Shown here piece by piece: positions 38,673 through 47,346 of a stretch of DNA of 64,000 nucleotides. The notes under the pieces were generated by a model. The model ran no database searches. It was given only the letters and a program-made list of their open reading frames with translations, and was not told the DNA's origin. The stretch's first letter is position 1; each line of letters starts with the position of its first letter. Position numbers and translations under genes: made by a program. The stretch is from Streptomyces chartreusis (lineage in GTDB: Bacteria; Actinomycetota; Actinomycetes; Streptomycetales; Streptomycetaceae): contig NZ_CP023689.1 in the NCBI RefSeq assembly GCF_008704715.1, positions 2,604,001 through 2,668,000 of the forward strand. Direction: 5' to 3'.

Positions 38673-40274
38673 ATGACTGAGACCTCCGCCGCAGCCGCGG
38701 AACGCGAACTCGCCGAGCCCTATCTCCGCCAGGTACTCGACACCGCGGGCCTGGCCGTGGAATACGTGCGCGCCGCGGGAAACACCCTGTACGTGCTGGA
38801 CGACGACGGGGCCGAGATCCCGGTCGTGGACTTCGCCGGCGGATACGGCTCGGTGCTGCTCGGCCACCATCACCCGGAGATCACCGAGTACGCCCGGCGG
38901 CTGCTCGCCGAACATACCCCGATCCACGCGCAGTTCTCGCGCCACCCCTACGCGAACCGGCTGGCCGCCGAACTGAACCGCATCATCGCGCGTGAACTCG
39001 CCGACGACGAGCCTTATTACGCCATCTTCGGCAACAGTGGCGCGGAATCGGTGGAAGCCGCCGTCAAGCACGCCGAACTGGACCGGGGCATACGGATATC
39101 CGAGCTGCTCGGCACCGTCGACGCCGAACTGGCCGCGGCGCGTGCCGCCGCGGCGGACGGGTCGGCCACGGTCCACGGGGAGGCGGCCGCCCGGCTCGGG
39201 GTCGCCCTGGCCGCCGACGACAACGATGCCGTACGCCTCCTGGAGGCGGCGATCAGGCAGCGCAACGAGGAGACCGCCGGTGCCCCGCCGCTGTTCCTCG
39301 CCCTGGAGGGCGGCTTCCACGGCAAGCTCGCCGGGAGTGTGCAGCTGACCCACAACGAGGGCTACCGGCTGCCCTTCAAGTCCCTCGCCGCGCAGGCCCG
39401 GTTCGTGCCGCGGGACAGCCCCGAGGACCTGAACGCCGTGTACGCGCGCGAGCGCCGGGTGCTGCTCGGCCTGAGCACCGACAACGGCAGGATCACGGTG
39501 ACGGAGCACGAGTTCCCGGTGTTCTGCGCCTTCCTCGTCGAGCCCGTGCAGGGCGAGGGCGGAATCCGGGTGCTGTCCCGCGAGTTCGCCCGGGCGATCC
39601 AGGAGTTCTGCGAGCGCATCGACTGCCCGCTCGTCGTCGACGAGATCCAGAGCGGAATGGGCCGTACCGGAACTCTGCTCGCCAGTTCCCGGATCGGGCT
39701 GCGCGGTGACTACTACACCCTCGCCAAGACGCTCGGCGGCGGCATAGCGAAGGCGTCCGTGATGCTGGTGCGCGAAAAGCGCTACCGGCGGGATTTCGAG
39801 ATCGTGCACAGCTCGACCTTCGCCAAGGACAGCTTCTCCTGCCACATCGCGCTGAAGGTCCTCGAACTCCTGGAAAGGGACGGCGGAGCGGCGTACCGGC
39901 AGGCCGAGGAGCGCGGGGCGGCGCTGCGCGCGAAACTCGACGCGCTGCGGGCGGAATTCCCCGACGTGGTGGCGGACGTGCGCGGGGACGGGCTCATGCA
40001 GGGCCTGGAATTCCACGACCAGTCCGACTCGTCGTCGCCGGAGCTGAGCCAGATCGCGCAGAGCGGCCTGTTCGGCTATTTCCTGGCGGGCCATCTGCTG
40101 CGCCGGCACCGGGTGCGGACGTTCCCGACGGCGAGTGCGGTCGGAACGTTGCGTTTCGAGCCCTCGATTTATGTCACAGACGACGAGCTGGGTCAGTTGT
40201 ACGCCGGGCTGCGTGACGTGTGCACACTGTTGCGCAAGCAGGCCGGCGACGAACTCATCGGCGTCGGCCGCTGA
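38673..40274 (+). CDS. PLP-dependent class III aminotransferase (omega-transaminase)
   Basis: This has 533 residues, longer than the usual 430-460 owing to an Ala-rich insert (about 140-205). Class III features are GNSGAESVEAAVKHA, EGGFHGK, EPVQGEGGIRV, Asp323 in VVDEIQSGMGRTG and the PLP lysine Lys352 in LAKTLGGG. It is the natural partner of the PKS thioester reductase: it would convert the C10 aldehyde to a terminal amine that condenses on the C5 ketone to give a cyclic imine. Related enzymes (e.g. CpkG of coelimycin) act in polyketide alkaloid pathways. The start ATG has only a weak GAGG site. It is followed by the SARP gene in the same direction. Confidence 0.9.
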   Translation: MTETSAAAAERELAEPYLRQVLDTAGLAVEYVRAAGNTLYVLDDDGAEIPVVDFAGGYGSVLLGHHHPEITEYARRLLAEHTPIHAQFSRHPYANRLAAELNRIIARELADDEPYYAIFGNSGAESVEAAVKHAELDRGIRISELLGTVDAELAAARAAAADGSATVHGEAAARLGVALAADDNDAVRLLEAAIRQRNEETAGAPPLFLALEGGFHGKLAGSVQLTHNEGYRLPFKSLAAQARFVPRDSPEDLNAVYARERRVLLGLSTDNGRITVTEHEFPVFCAFLVEPVQGEGGIRVLSREFARAIQEFCERIDCPLVVDEIQSGMGRTGTLLASSRIGLRGDYYTLAKTLGGGIAKASVMLVREKRYRRDFEIVHSSTFAKDSFSCHIALKVLELLERDGGAAYRQAEERGAALRAKLDALRAEFPDVVADVRGDGLMQGLEFHDQSDSSSPELSQIAQSGLFGYFLAGHLLRRHRVRTFPTASAVGTLRFEPSIYVTDDELGQLYAGLRDVCTLLRKQAGDELIGVGR

Positions 40275-40466
40275 TCCACTCCTGGTGGGTCCGTCGCCTC
40301 CCCCCACCGGTGGACTCCCAGGGCAGTGCGGGCACGTGCGGCCGTGACCGGGCCCCGCGTACCCGAGGCAGAACGGGAAGCGGAACGCGTCCTCGGCCCG
40401 TCGGTCGGGCGGGCACCGCTTCCCTGGGAACGCAGCACACTGGAGCGAGCGGAAGCGGGGGAGTTC

Positions 40467-42734
40467 ATGCATTTCCGAATACTGGGACCACTGGAAATAG
40501 AGAATCCGGACGGCCTGGTGGACCTGGGCGGGCACAGACAGCGCGCGGTGCTGGCGTATCTGCTCTTACAGGCGAACCAGGTGGTGTCCACCAGCCAGTT
40601 GCTGTCCGCCCTGTGGGCCGACGACGACGCGCCGATGACCGCGCGCAAGATCCTCCAGAACGCCGTGTGGAAGCTGCGCGGCGTGCTGTCGCGGCCGTCC
40701 AGGGCCGAGCAGGGCCCCGAGCTGCTGACCCGTGCGCCCGGCTATCTGCTGCGCGTGCCCCAGCAGCGCGTCGACCTGCTCGACTACCAGCAGCGGGTGG
40801 TGACCGGGCGGGCCGCGCTGGCGGCGGGCGAGGTGGAGCGTGCCCGCCGCTCGCTCGGCGAGGCGCTGGCGCTGTGGCGCGGGCCCGTCCTGTCCGACCT
40901 GGTGGAGGAGGGCATCTGCTGGCCGGAGCTGACGGCGCTGCAGAACCGGCGGCTCGATGTCATGGAGGATCACTTCGAGGCCGCCCTCGCCTGCGGCCGG
41001 CACCAGTCGGTGCTGCCCGACATCGAGAGCCTGGTGGCCGCGGAGCCGCTGCGGGAGCGCGCCTCGGGGCAGTTGATGGTGGCGCTGTACCGGTGCGGAC
41101 GGCAGGCGGAGGCGCTGGCGGTGTTCGGCCGGGTGCGCTCCGCGCTGGTGGACGGGCTCGGACTGGAGCCGGGGCGCGAACTGCACCGGCTCCAGCAGGC
41201 GATCCTCACCCAGGACCCCACGCTGGAGGCACCCCGCACGGCGGGCACCTGGGAGCGGGCCCACCTCGCCCCGGCGAACCGGGGTGCGCAGCCGCCCGCC
41301 GATTCCCCGGCCGGGCCGGCCACCGCGCCGACGCCCGCCCTGCCCGCACTCCAGGCTCCCGAGCTCTCGGCGTCCGCCGAACCGGTCACCATCCCCCCGG
41401 CACCGGTCGCACCCGCCCCCAGGATCCCCTCCCCCGCCACGCACGAGTCCCGTACCGCCAGCGTGGTCATGCTGCGCTTCGGGCTCGGCGGGGAGCTGGG
41501 GCGGGTGCTGGCCGAGGACCGGGACCGGGTGCTCGACGTGCTGACGCAGATCGCCCGGGAGAAGACCGAACTGCACGGCGGCCGGGTGACGTCCGTGCTC
41601 GGATCGACGGTCCTCGCCGTGTTCGCCGACGGCGCGGACCCGGCCGACATCGCCGAGCGAGCGGTCCGTACCGCCGCCGCCGTCCGTGACAGCCTCAGTG
41701 TCCCCACCGGCACGCTGACCCCGCCGCAGGCCGCCGTGCGCGGACTGACCGTGCACGCGGCCGTGGCCTCCGGGGAGGCCCGGCTGCCGCGCCGGCCCTG
41801 CGCCGACTCGCCGTCGCCCTGGGGCGGTGGCCGGCTCGTCGACACCTGCCGGACGATGCTCGACCATGTGCAGGCCGGGGAGATCCACGTCTGCGACGAG
41901 ACCCGCCGGCACGGCGAGCGGGCGGCGGCGTTCCGGCGGGCCTGTGCCTCCGCCCTCGCCCCGTGGGAGCTGCACGCGCTGCACGACGAGGCCGCGGACC
42001 AGCCGTGGAGCCGGGCCGACGCCGGTGTCCACGTCAGCGAACTGGAGCTGATGCAGCACACGCTGCTGCACACCCGGCAGCGTTCGGCGGCGCACCTGAT
42101 CACCCTCATCCAGGGCTCCGGCCGGGCCAGGACACGGCTGCTCATGGAGTTCCAGCGGCGGGTCGAGGAGGGCCACCGCGGACATGTGCGGGTGCTGGCC
42201 GGCACGGTCCCGCCGCCGCGCACCGGCGATCCGCTGGCGGTGCCTGCGGAGATCCTGGCCGCCTACTGCGGCATCGAGCCGGACACCTCCGAGGCCCACG
42301 CGACGGCGCGGCTGCGGGCCACGCTCGACGGCCTCGGCCCGGCCGACGGGGCGGACCTGTACGCGCCCCTGGCCCGGCTGCTGTCGCCCTGCCCGACGAC
42401 CGTGACGGCGGCGGGGACCGGTGAAGTGCTGCGGGCGTGGGGGAAGTTCCTCGCGCGGGCGGCGCGCAAGCAGCCGCTGGTGCTGATCTGGGACGACCTC
42501 CAGCACGCCGACGACGCGCTGCTGGACGTGGTGGAGCGGCTGACGCAGACCCATGCGGGCGTGCCGCTGCTCAATGTCGTCGGCGCGGACTCCGGGCTGC
42601 CGGACCGGCGTCCGGGCTGGGCCACCGCGCACCCGCGCACGGTGACCCTGAGCCTGAGCCCGGAGGCCGGCGACGCCCTGGACCGGCTACTGGAGTCCCT
42701 GCTTCCGCCGCTGCGGGAGTCCGAGGTCGCCTGA
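40467..42734 (+). CDS. SARP regulator with cyclase-like and degenerate ATPase domains (PimR-like)
   Basis: The 755-residue protein has a SARP DNA-binding half and BTAD (1-245; MHFRILGPLEIENPDG, RKILQNAVWKLRG, QAEALAVFGRVRSAL), a Pro/Ala-rich linker (about 265-325), a class III nucleotide-cyclase-like region (about 330-500) without an obvious metal-binding pair, and an ATPase-like region (530-740). The Walker A position reads GRART instead of GxGKT, so ATP hydrolysis is doubtful, while Walker B (LVLIWDDLQHADD) is intact. This architecture matches PimR-type cluster activators. I chose ATG 40467 because the SARP fold begins there; the upstream frame to 40326 is poor. It lies downstream of the aminotransferase and probably activates the cluster. 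Confidence 0.85.
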   Translation: MHFRILGPLEIENPDGLVDLGGHRQRAVLAYLLLQANQVVSTSQLLSALWADDDAPMTARKILQNAVWKLRGVLSRPSRAEQGPELLTRAPGYLLRVPQQRVDLLDYQQRVVTGRAALAAGEVERARRSLGEALALWRGPVLSDLVEEGICWPELTALQNRRLDVMEDHFEAALACGRHQSVLPDIESLVAAEPLRERASGQLMVALYRCGRQAEALAVFGRVRSALVDGLGLEPGRELHRLQQAILTQDPTLEAPRTAGTWERAHLAPANRGAQPPADSPAGPATAPTPALPALQAPELSASAEPVTIPPAPVAPAPRIPSPATHESRTASVVMLRFGLGGELGRVLAEDRDRVLDVLTQIAREKTELHGGRVTSVLGSTVLAVFADGADPADIAERAVRTAAAVRDSLSVPTGTLTPPQAAVRGLTVHAAVASGEARLPRRPCADSPSPWGGGRLVDTCRTMLDHVQAGEIHVCDETRRHGERAAAFRRACASALAPWELHALHDEAADQPWSRADAGVHVSELELMQHTLLHTRQRSAAHLITLIQGSGRARTRLLMEFQRRVEEGHRGHVRVLAGTVPPPRTGDPLAVPAEILAAYCGIEPDTSEAHATARLRATLDGLGPADGADLYAPLARLLSPCPTTVTAAGTGEVLRAWGKFLARAARKQPLVLIWDDLQHADDALLDVVERLTQTHAGVPLLNVVGADSGLPDRRPGWATAHPRTVTLSLSPEAGDALDRLLESLLPPLRESEVA

Positions 42735-43268
42735 GCGCGTCCCGCTCGTGCCGGCCAGGCGGATGGCACGGGCGAGGGCGCCGAGGGCCCGGGGGACGTC
42801 CGGGGACCCGGCCGGCAGGACGTCCGCCGCCGATTCGACGAGCAGCGACCCCGCGACGGCCTCCCACTGGGCGGCGTCGCCCGCGCGCGGCGGACCCGCG
42901 AGCCCGGGTGGGCCGAGCACCCGCCGCGCCCACGCGGTGATCCGGGTCCGCTCCGCGTTGCTGACGCCCGGTAAGGCCCGCAGCCCGGCGCGGAAGCGGG
43001 CCAGTATCTCCACGGCGTACTCGACGAGCAGGGCGTCCTGCCGGGCCGCCGCGGCGCCGGGCGGCCGGGCGGGACGCTCGGAGTCGGGCTGCGCCTGGCC
43101 GGCGTCCCGGGGGCTACGGGCCCGGCGCAGCCCGTCGTGCAGGGCCTCGGCGAACCGGGTGCCGACGAAGACGGCAAGCGGGGCGTCCATGTCGCCTGCG
43201 GCGACGGCGCGCACCTGCCGGGAGGTCTGCCGTACCGGGCGGCGGGTCTGTGGGGATGCGATGTCCAT
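42687..43268 (-). CDS. Hypothetical protein
   Basis: This 193-residue frame has codon usage like its neighbours and a helical middle (LLVEYAVEILARFRAGLRAL, then RTRITAWARRVLG). No family is recognised, and there are no signal or membrane segments. The ribosome site is weak. It lies 60 bp after SARP 2 on the same strand and its 3' end overlaps the 3' end of the convergent SARP gene by 48 bp. It could be a real small regulator-associated gene or a spurious open frame. Confidence 0.45.
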   Translation of the reverse strand: MDIASPQTRRPVRQTSRQVRAVAAGDMDAPLAVFVGTRFAEALHDGLRRARSPRDAGQAQPDSERPARPPGAAAARQDALLVEYAVEILARFRAGLRALPGVSNAERTRITAWARRVLGPPGLAGPPRAGDAAQWEAVAGSLLVESAADVLPAGSPDVPRALGALARAIRLAGTSGTRSGDLGLPQRRKQGLQ

Positions 43269-43328
43269 ACGGACAGCACATCAAGTCCCGCACACACGCC
43301 GCCCATTCGCGATTCCTCGTCCCGGTCA

Positions 43329-45749
43329 TCACATGGCCCGGCGCCGGGCCCGTACGTCGACCGGCTCCGCTCCCCTGCCGCGGAACCCGCCGTGGAACCG
43401 GCCCGAGACCCGGTGCCGGTCCTCCTGCCGCCACGGGCGGCAGTCCGGGAAGGGCAGTGTGCGGCGCTGGGTCGGGGCGGCGGGCTCGCGCAGGCGCGGC
43501 AGGGTCAGCCGGCTGGCGTGCTCGTGGCCGCTGCCCCACAGGGGCCGGCGGAGCAGCAGGTCGGAGTGGCCGCACGCGACCACGAGCAGCGGGCCGGTGC
43601 CGGCTCCGCCGAGGCTCTCCACCCAGTCGAGCACCACGTCGTCGGCGAGGTGCAGATCGTCCAGGCAGAGGACCAGGGGGCGGTGCTGTGCCGCGTGCTC
43701 GATCACCTCGCGCCAGGCGGCGAGCACTTCGGCCCCGTCCGCGGGCCGGCCGGAGTGGGGCGCGGGGCACAGGACGCGCAGCAGGCGCGCCGCGTCCACG
43801 TCCGACTCGACCGCGGAGCGCACCAGTGCCCGCAGCCGCTGCTCCGGCGGGTCGAGCGGCGCCCGGTGCCGCGCTGGGGTCGACGCCTCGAGCAGCGCGG
43901 TGGCCAGGCCGGCGGCGTCGTAGCCGTCCTTCGGCACGCGCGGCCGTAAGACCCGCACTTCGTCCGGGTCGCCGAGGACGCGGCGCTCGAACTGGGTGAG
44001 CAGGGGGGTCTTTCCTACGCCGTGGTCGCCGAGGACCGTGAGCATGCAGGGCACGTCATGGTGGCGCGAGTACTCCAGGAGGTTCTCCAGCAGGGCGAGT
44101 TCGGGCCGGCGCCGGGTGTCGGTGCCGTGTCCGGCCGGGTGCAGGGAGCGGGCCTCGCGGATGCCGACGGTGCCGTCGGCGGTGCGGGTGGACTCGTCGT
44201 AGCGCACCCAGGCGTCGGTGTCGCGTGCCACGTCGTCGCTGACGTACAGCTCGCCCTTCGGGACACCGGTGAGCAGGCCGTGCGCCTTGTCGAGCAGGGT
44301 GCCCACCACGGAGACGGCGGCCCTGGGGTCGTGCGGATCGTGTCGCACGATCGCCTTGCCGGAGATCACCACGGCACGCATCACCATGCCCGCGCGGGCG
44401 GCCAGTCGTTCGCGGGCCTCGAAGGCCGCGCGCACCGCGTTCAGCGATGCCTCGGGCCGGTCGGAGCGCAGCCCGAACAGGGCGGCGCACAGTCCTCCCA
44501 TGGAGCCGACGATGGTGCCGGAGCGGGTCTCGACGCTCTCGGTGAGCGCGGTGACCGCGTCGTGCAGGGAGGTGTCCAGCTGCTCGCTCTCCATGGCCGC
44601 GGCGTCCCCGGCGGACTCGGTGCACACCACGAGCACGCAGACGTCCCGGCGCTCGGCGACCGCGCCGGTGTCGGCGGAACCGTAGGACGCCCGCGAGTGG
44701 TCGCCGGTGTCCGTCGCACCGGGCGCGGGCGGCGGAACGCTCGTCGGGTCGCCGCTCTGCGGGGCGTCGCAGGAGGACGACACCGTCGTCCCGTGGTCGG
44801 CCGGCGCGAGCGCGGGCGCCTGCCCGGGCTCCGGGGCGGCTACGGCGGTGTCGCGGGCCGGTGCCTCCCTGTGGTTCTCCCCCGCGGCCGGGTCCCGCCG
44901 CGGCGCCCCCGCGTCCTGAGCGTCCGAAGTGTCCGGTGCGTCCTGGGCGTTCGGCTCCGTACGGTCCTCGGTGGGTGAGGCCAGCGCCCGGTCGTGGCGC
45001 AGGATGCGCTGTTGCAGGTTCTGCAGGGAGGCGGAGGGCTCCAGTCCGTACTCCTCCACCAGCGCCTGCCGCACCTTGCTGAACACGCTCAGCGCCTCCG
45101 CCTGCCGCCCGCAGCGGTACAGGGCGAGCATCAGCTGCCCGCACAGCCGCTCCCGCAGCGGCTCCGCCTCGGCCAGCGAGGTCAGCTCGCCGAGCACGGC
45201 GTGGTGCCGGCCGCACGCCAGCTCCGCCTCGAAGCGGTCCTCCATGGCATCGAGCCGCAGCTGCCTCAGCGCCGTCAACTCGCCCCACTCCACGCCCTGT
45301 TCGGCCAGGTCAGACAGGGCGGAGCCGCGCCACTCCGCGAGGGCGTCCCCCAGCAGCACCGCGGCCTCGGCCGCCTCGCCCGCGTCCAGGCGTGCCCGCC
45401 CGGCGGCGACGGCGCGCTCGAAGCGGGTCGCGTCGAGCCGTTCGGGGTCGAGGCGCAGGACGTAGCCCGGCGCCCGGGTGACCAGCTGCGGCGGCGTGCC
45501 CTCACGTGCCTCGCCGTCGCCGCTCTCCAGCAGTGCGCGCAGCCCCCACACCGCGTTCTGCACCATCTTGCGTGCCGTGACGGGCCTCGCGTCCTCGGGC
45601 CACAGGGCGTCGAGGAGCTGGCTGGTGGCGACCACCTGGTTGGCGTGGAGGAGCAGCATGGCGAGCACCGCCCGCTGCTTGACGCCGCCCAGCGGCAGAC
45701 TCCGTCCGTCGCTCACCACTTCCAGCGGCCCGAGAACCTTGAATTCCAC
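43329..45749 (-). CDS. SARP regulator with cyclase-like and intact ATPase domains (PimR-like)
   Basis: The 806-residue paralogue of the SARP at 40467-42734 has the same order: SARP/BTAD (1-245; MEFKVLGPLEVVSDGRSL), a low-complexity linker (about 270-360), a cyclase-like domain (about 365-540), then an ATPase with intact Walker A (GDHGVGKT) and Walker B (LVLCLDDLHLADD). So of the pair only this one looks able to bind and hydrolyse ATP normally. GTG start at 45749 with GGGGG upstream. It is third in a minus-strand unit after the FMN reductase and thioesterase genes, 29 bp after the latter. Probably a pathway activator. Confidence 0.85.
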   Translation of the reverse strand: MEFKVLGPLEVVSDGRSLPLGGVKQRAVLAMLLLHANQVVATSQLLDALWPEDARPVTARKMVQNAVWGLRALLESGDGEAREGTPPQLVTRAPGYVLRLDPERLDATRFERAVAAGRARLDAGEAAEAAVLLGDALAEWRGSALSDLAEQGVEWGELTALRQLRLDAMEDRFEAELACGRHHAVLGELTSLAEAEPLRERLCGQLMLALYRCGRQAEALSVFSKVRQALVEEYGLEPSASLQNLQQRILRHDRALASPTEDRTEPNAQDAPDTSDAQDAGAPRRDPAAGENHREAPARDTAVAAPEPGQAPALAPADHGTTVSSSCDAPQSGDPTSVPPPAPGATDTGDHSRASYGSADTGAVAERRDVCVLVVCTESAGDAAAMESEQLDTSLHDAVTALTESVETRSGTIVGSMGGLCAALFGLRSDRPEASLNAVRAAFEARERLAARAGMVMRAVVISGKAIVRHDPHDPRAAVSVVGTLLDKAHGLLTGVPKGELYVSDDVARDTDAWVRYDESTRTADGTVGIREARSLHPAGHGTDTRRRPELALLENLLEYSRHHDVPCMLTVLGDHGVGKTPLLTQFERRVLGDPDEVRVLRPRVPKDGYDAAGLATALLEASTPARHRAPLDPPEQRLRALVRSAVESDVDAARLLRVLCPAPHSGRPADGAEVLAAWREVIEHAAQHRPLVLCLDDLHLADDVVLDWVESLGGAGTGPLLVVACGHSDLLLRRPLWGSGHEHASRLTLPRLREPAAPTQRRTLPFPDCRPWRQEDRHRVSGRFHGGFRGRGAEPVDVRARRRAM

Positions 45750-45778
45750 GCCTACCCCCGTACGTAGAGCACCCTTGT

Positions 45779-46555
45779 TCAGTCATGGCGGGCGCCGTTG
45801 CCCGCCCGAGCGGCGCTCGCCGAGCGGACGCCGCGCAGGACCGTCCCGGCGACGTCGCCGAGCCGCTGGTCCAGATAGAAGTGACCGCCGGGAAAGACCC
45901 GCACCTCGGTCCGGGCACGGGTGTACGTCCGCCAGCCGGCCGCCTCCTCGACGGCGACGACCGGGTCGGCGTCGCCGCACAGCACGGTGACCGGTACGTC
46001 CAGCGGTTCCCGGGGTGTCCAGGAGTACGCGGCGAGGGCCGCGTAGTCGGCTCGCAGAGCCGGCAGCACCATTGCCGCCAGCTCGGGGTCGTCGAGCAGT
46101 TCCACGCCGGTTCCCCCGAGCCGGCGTACCGCGGCGAGGATCGCCTCGTCGTCCGCCAGCACGTCGTGCGGGCTGGGCGTCGGACCCGGCGCTCCCCGGG
46201 CCGACAGGAAGAGCATGCGAGGTGGTCGTGCCCCGCGCTCCTGAAGGATCCGAGCGGTCTCGTAGGCGATGAGCGCGCCCATGCTGTGCCCGAAGAAGGC
46301 GAACGGTGTCTCCGCGTCGTCGGCCGCGAGCTTTTCGGCGACGATCGCGGCGAGTTCCCCGATGTCGGTCACCGGGGTCTCCAGCCGCCGGTCCTGGCGG
46401 CCGGGGTACTGCACGGCCCGGACCTCGACGTGCGGCCGGAGCGACCGGGACAACGGCAGGTACGCGCTGGCGGCGCCGCCGGCGTGGGGGAAGCAGATCA
46501 GCCTGAGAGCGTCGGGCTCGGGATCGCCGAAACGTCGGAACCACTGGCCGTCCAT
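45779..46555 (-). CDS. Type II thioesterase (alpha/beta hydrolase)
   Basis: This 258-residue TEII has GHSMG with nucleophile Ser91, acid region GDADP (195-197) and His225 in FPGGHFYLDQ. The opening LRLICFPHAGGAASAYLPL is diagnostic. TEII proteins hydrolyse stalled or wrongly loaded acyl groups from PKS carrier domains. Since the PKS ends in a reductase rather than a TE, this enzyme is an editing partner, not the release enzyme. AGGAG precedes ATG 46555. Its start lies 58 bp inside the upstream FMN reductase gene, so the two are translationally linked. Confidence 0.9.
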   Translation of the reverse strand: MDGQWFRRFGDPEPDALRLICFPHAGGAASAYLPLSRSLRPHVEVRAVQYPGRQDRRLETPVTDIGELAAIVAEKLAADDAETPFAFFGHSMGALIAYETARILQERGARPPRMLFLSARGAPGPTPSPHDVLADDEAILAAVRRLGGTGVELLDDPELAAMVLPALRADYAALAAYSWTPREPLDVPVTVLCGDADPVVAVEEAAGWRTYTRARTEVRVFPGGHFYLDQRLGDVAGTVLRGVRSASAARAGNGARHD

Positions 46556-47172
46556 GGCGCGCTGCGCTCCTGTCTGTTCACTTGCGGTGGCGGGTATCCG
46601 CGCTCGGCCCTGGCCCGGTGCAGCACACCGGCCCACCAGCTGAGGCGGTCGAACATCAGCCGGGCCGACGTGTCCCAGTCGTCGGAGGCGATCAGGGTGC
46701 CGTCCGGCCCGAGGCGCTCCCAGTAGTTGTGGAAACTGACGGTCTCGTGGACGGTCACGGTGTGGACCTCGCTGAAGACCTGGCGCAGCGCGGACACCGC
46801 GCACAGGCCGCTGGAGGGGCCGCCGTAGGAGAGGAATCCGACGGGCTTGGCGTGCCATTCCTCGTCGTACCAGTCGATCGCGTTCTTCAGGGACGCCGGG
46901 AACGTCTGGTTGTGCTCGGGTGTGACCACCACGAACGCGTCGGCCGCCGCCAGCCAGGGCGCCAGGTCCTTGACGGCCTGGGGTCTGGGTGCCGCCGGGT
47001 CGGCGGACATCACGTCGGGCAGCCAGGCCGTGGCCAGGTCTATGACGTCCACGTCGAAGTCGTGCCGCAGCCGGGCGCGCGAAGCGAGCCATTCCGCCGC
47101 GACGTGCCCGAACCGTCCTTTCCTGATGCTGCCGATGATGATCGCCAGCCGCAGTCGTTCATTCTCGGCCAC
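46498..47172 (-). CDS. NADPH-dependent FMN reductase / quinone reductase (flavodoxin-like)
   Basis: The 224-residue flavodoxin-fold protein has phosphate loop GSIRKGRFG near residue 14 and PEHNQTFPASLKNAIDW, the family signature loop over the isoalloxazine. It reduces FMN, or a quinone-like substrate, with NADPH. GTG at 47172 follows GGGGGCAG. The last 20-odd residues (after PPPQ) overlap the thioesterase start and are Ser/Pro-rich, not part of the core fold. It could supply reduced flavin to the cluster oxygenases, besides the dedicated reductase at 37939. Confidence 0.85.
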   Translation of the reverse strand: MAENERLRLAIIIGSIRKGRFGHVAAEWLASRARLRHDFDVDVIDLATAWLPDVMSADPAAPRPQAVKDLAPWLAAADAFVVVTPEHNQTFPASLKNAIDWYDEEWHAKPVGFLSYGGPSSGLCAVSALRQVFSEVHTVTVHETVSFHNYWERLGPDGTLIASDDWDTSARLMFDRLSWWAGVLHRARAERGYPPPQVNRQERSAPWTASGSDVSAIPSPTLSG

Positions 47173-47233
47173 CTGCCCCCGCCTTCCGCACCGCCGCCGA
47201 ACCGCATTCCTCCGGGAAGGCTGGCATATGCCC

Positions 47234-47285
47234 CTTCGGATTCGCTTCGGACGACTTCGGAATTGCTGCGTCCACGCACTTCGGA
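47234..47285. promoter_or_regulatory. Candidate SARP operator: CTTCGGA repeats in divergent promoter
   Basis: CTTCGGA occurs at 47234, 47245, 47255 and 47279 (spacings 11, 10 and 24 bp) in the 174-bp region between the FMN reductase (minus) and the AfsR-like SARP (plus). Heptamers at about one helical turn are the usual SARP binding form. The sequence differs from the TTACCGG set, suggesting a different SARP. Confidence 0.55.
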
Positions 47286-47346
47286 CGGATGGCCGAGCCC
47301 TTTTCGTCACAAGTCGCGCCGTCCGGCGTCCGGTTACGCTGAGATC

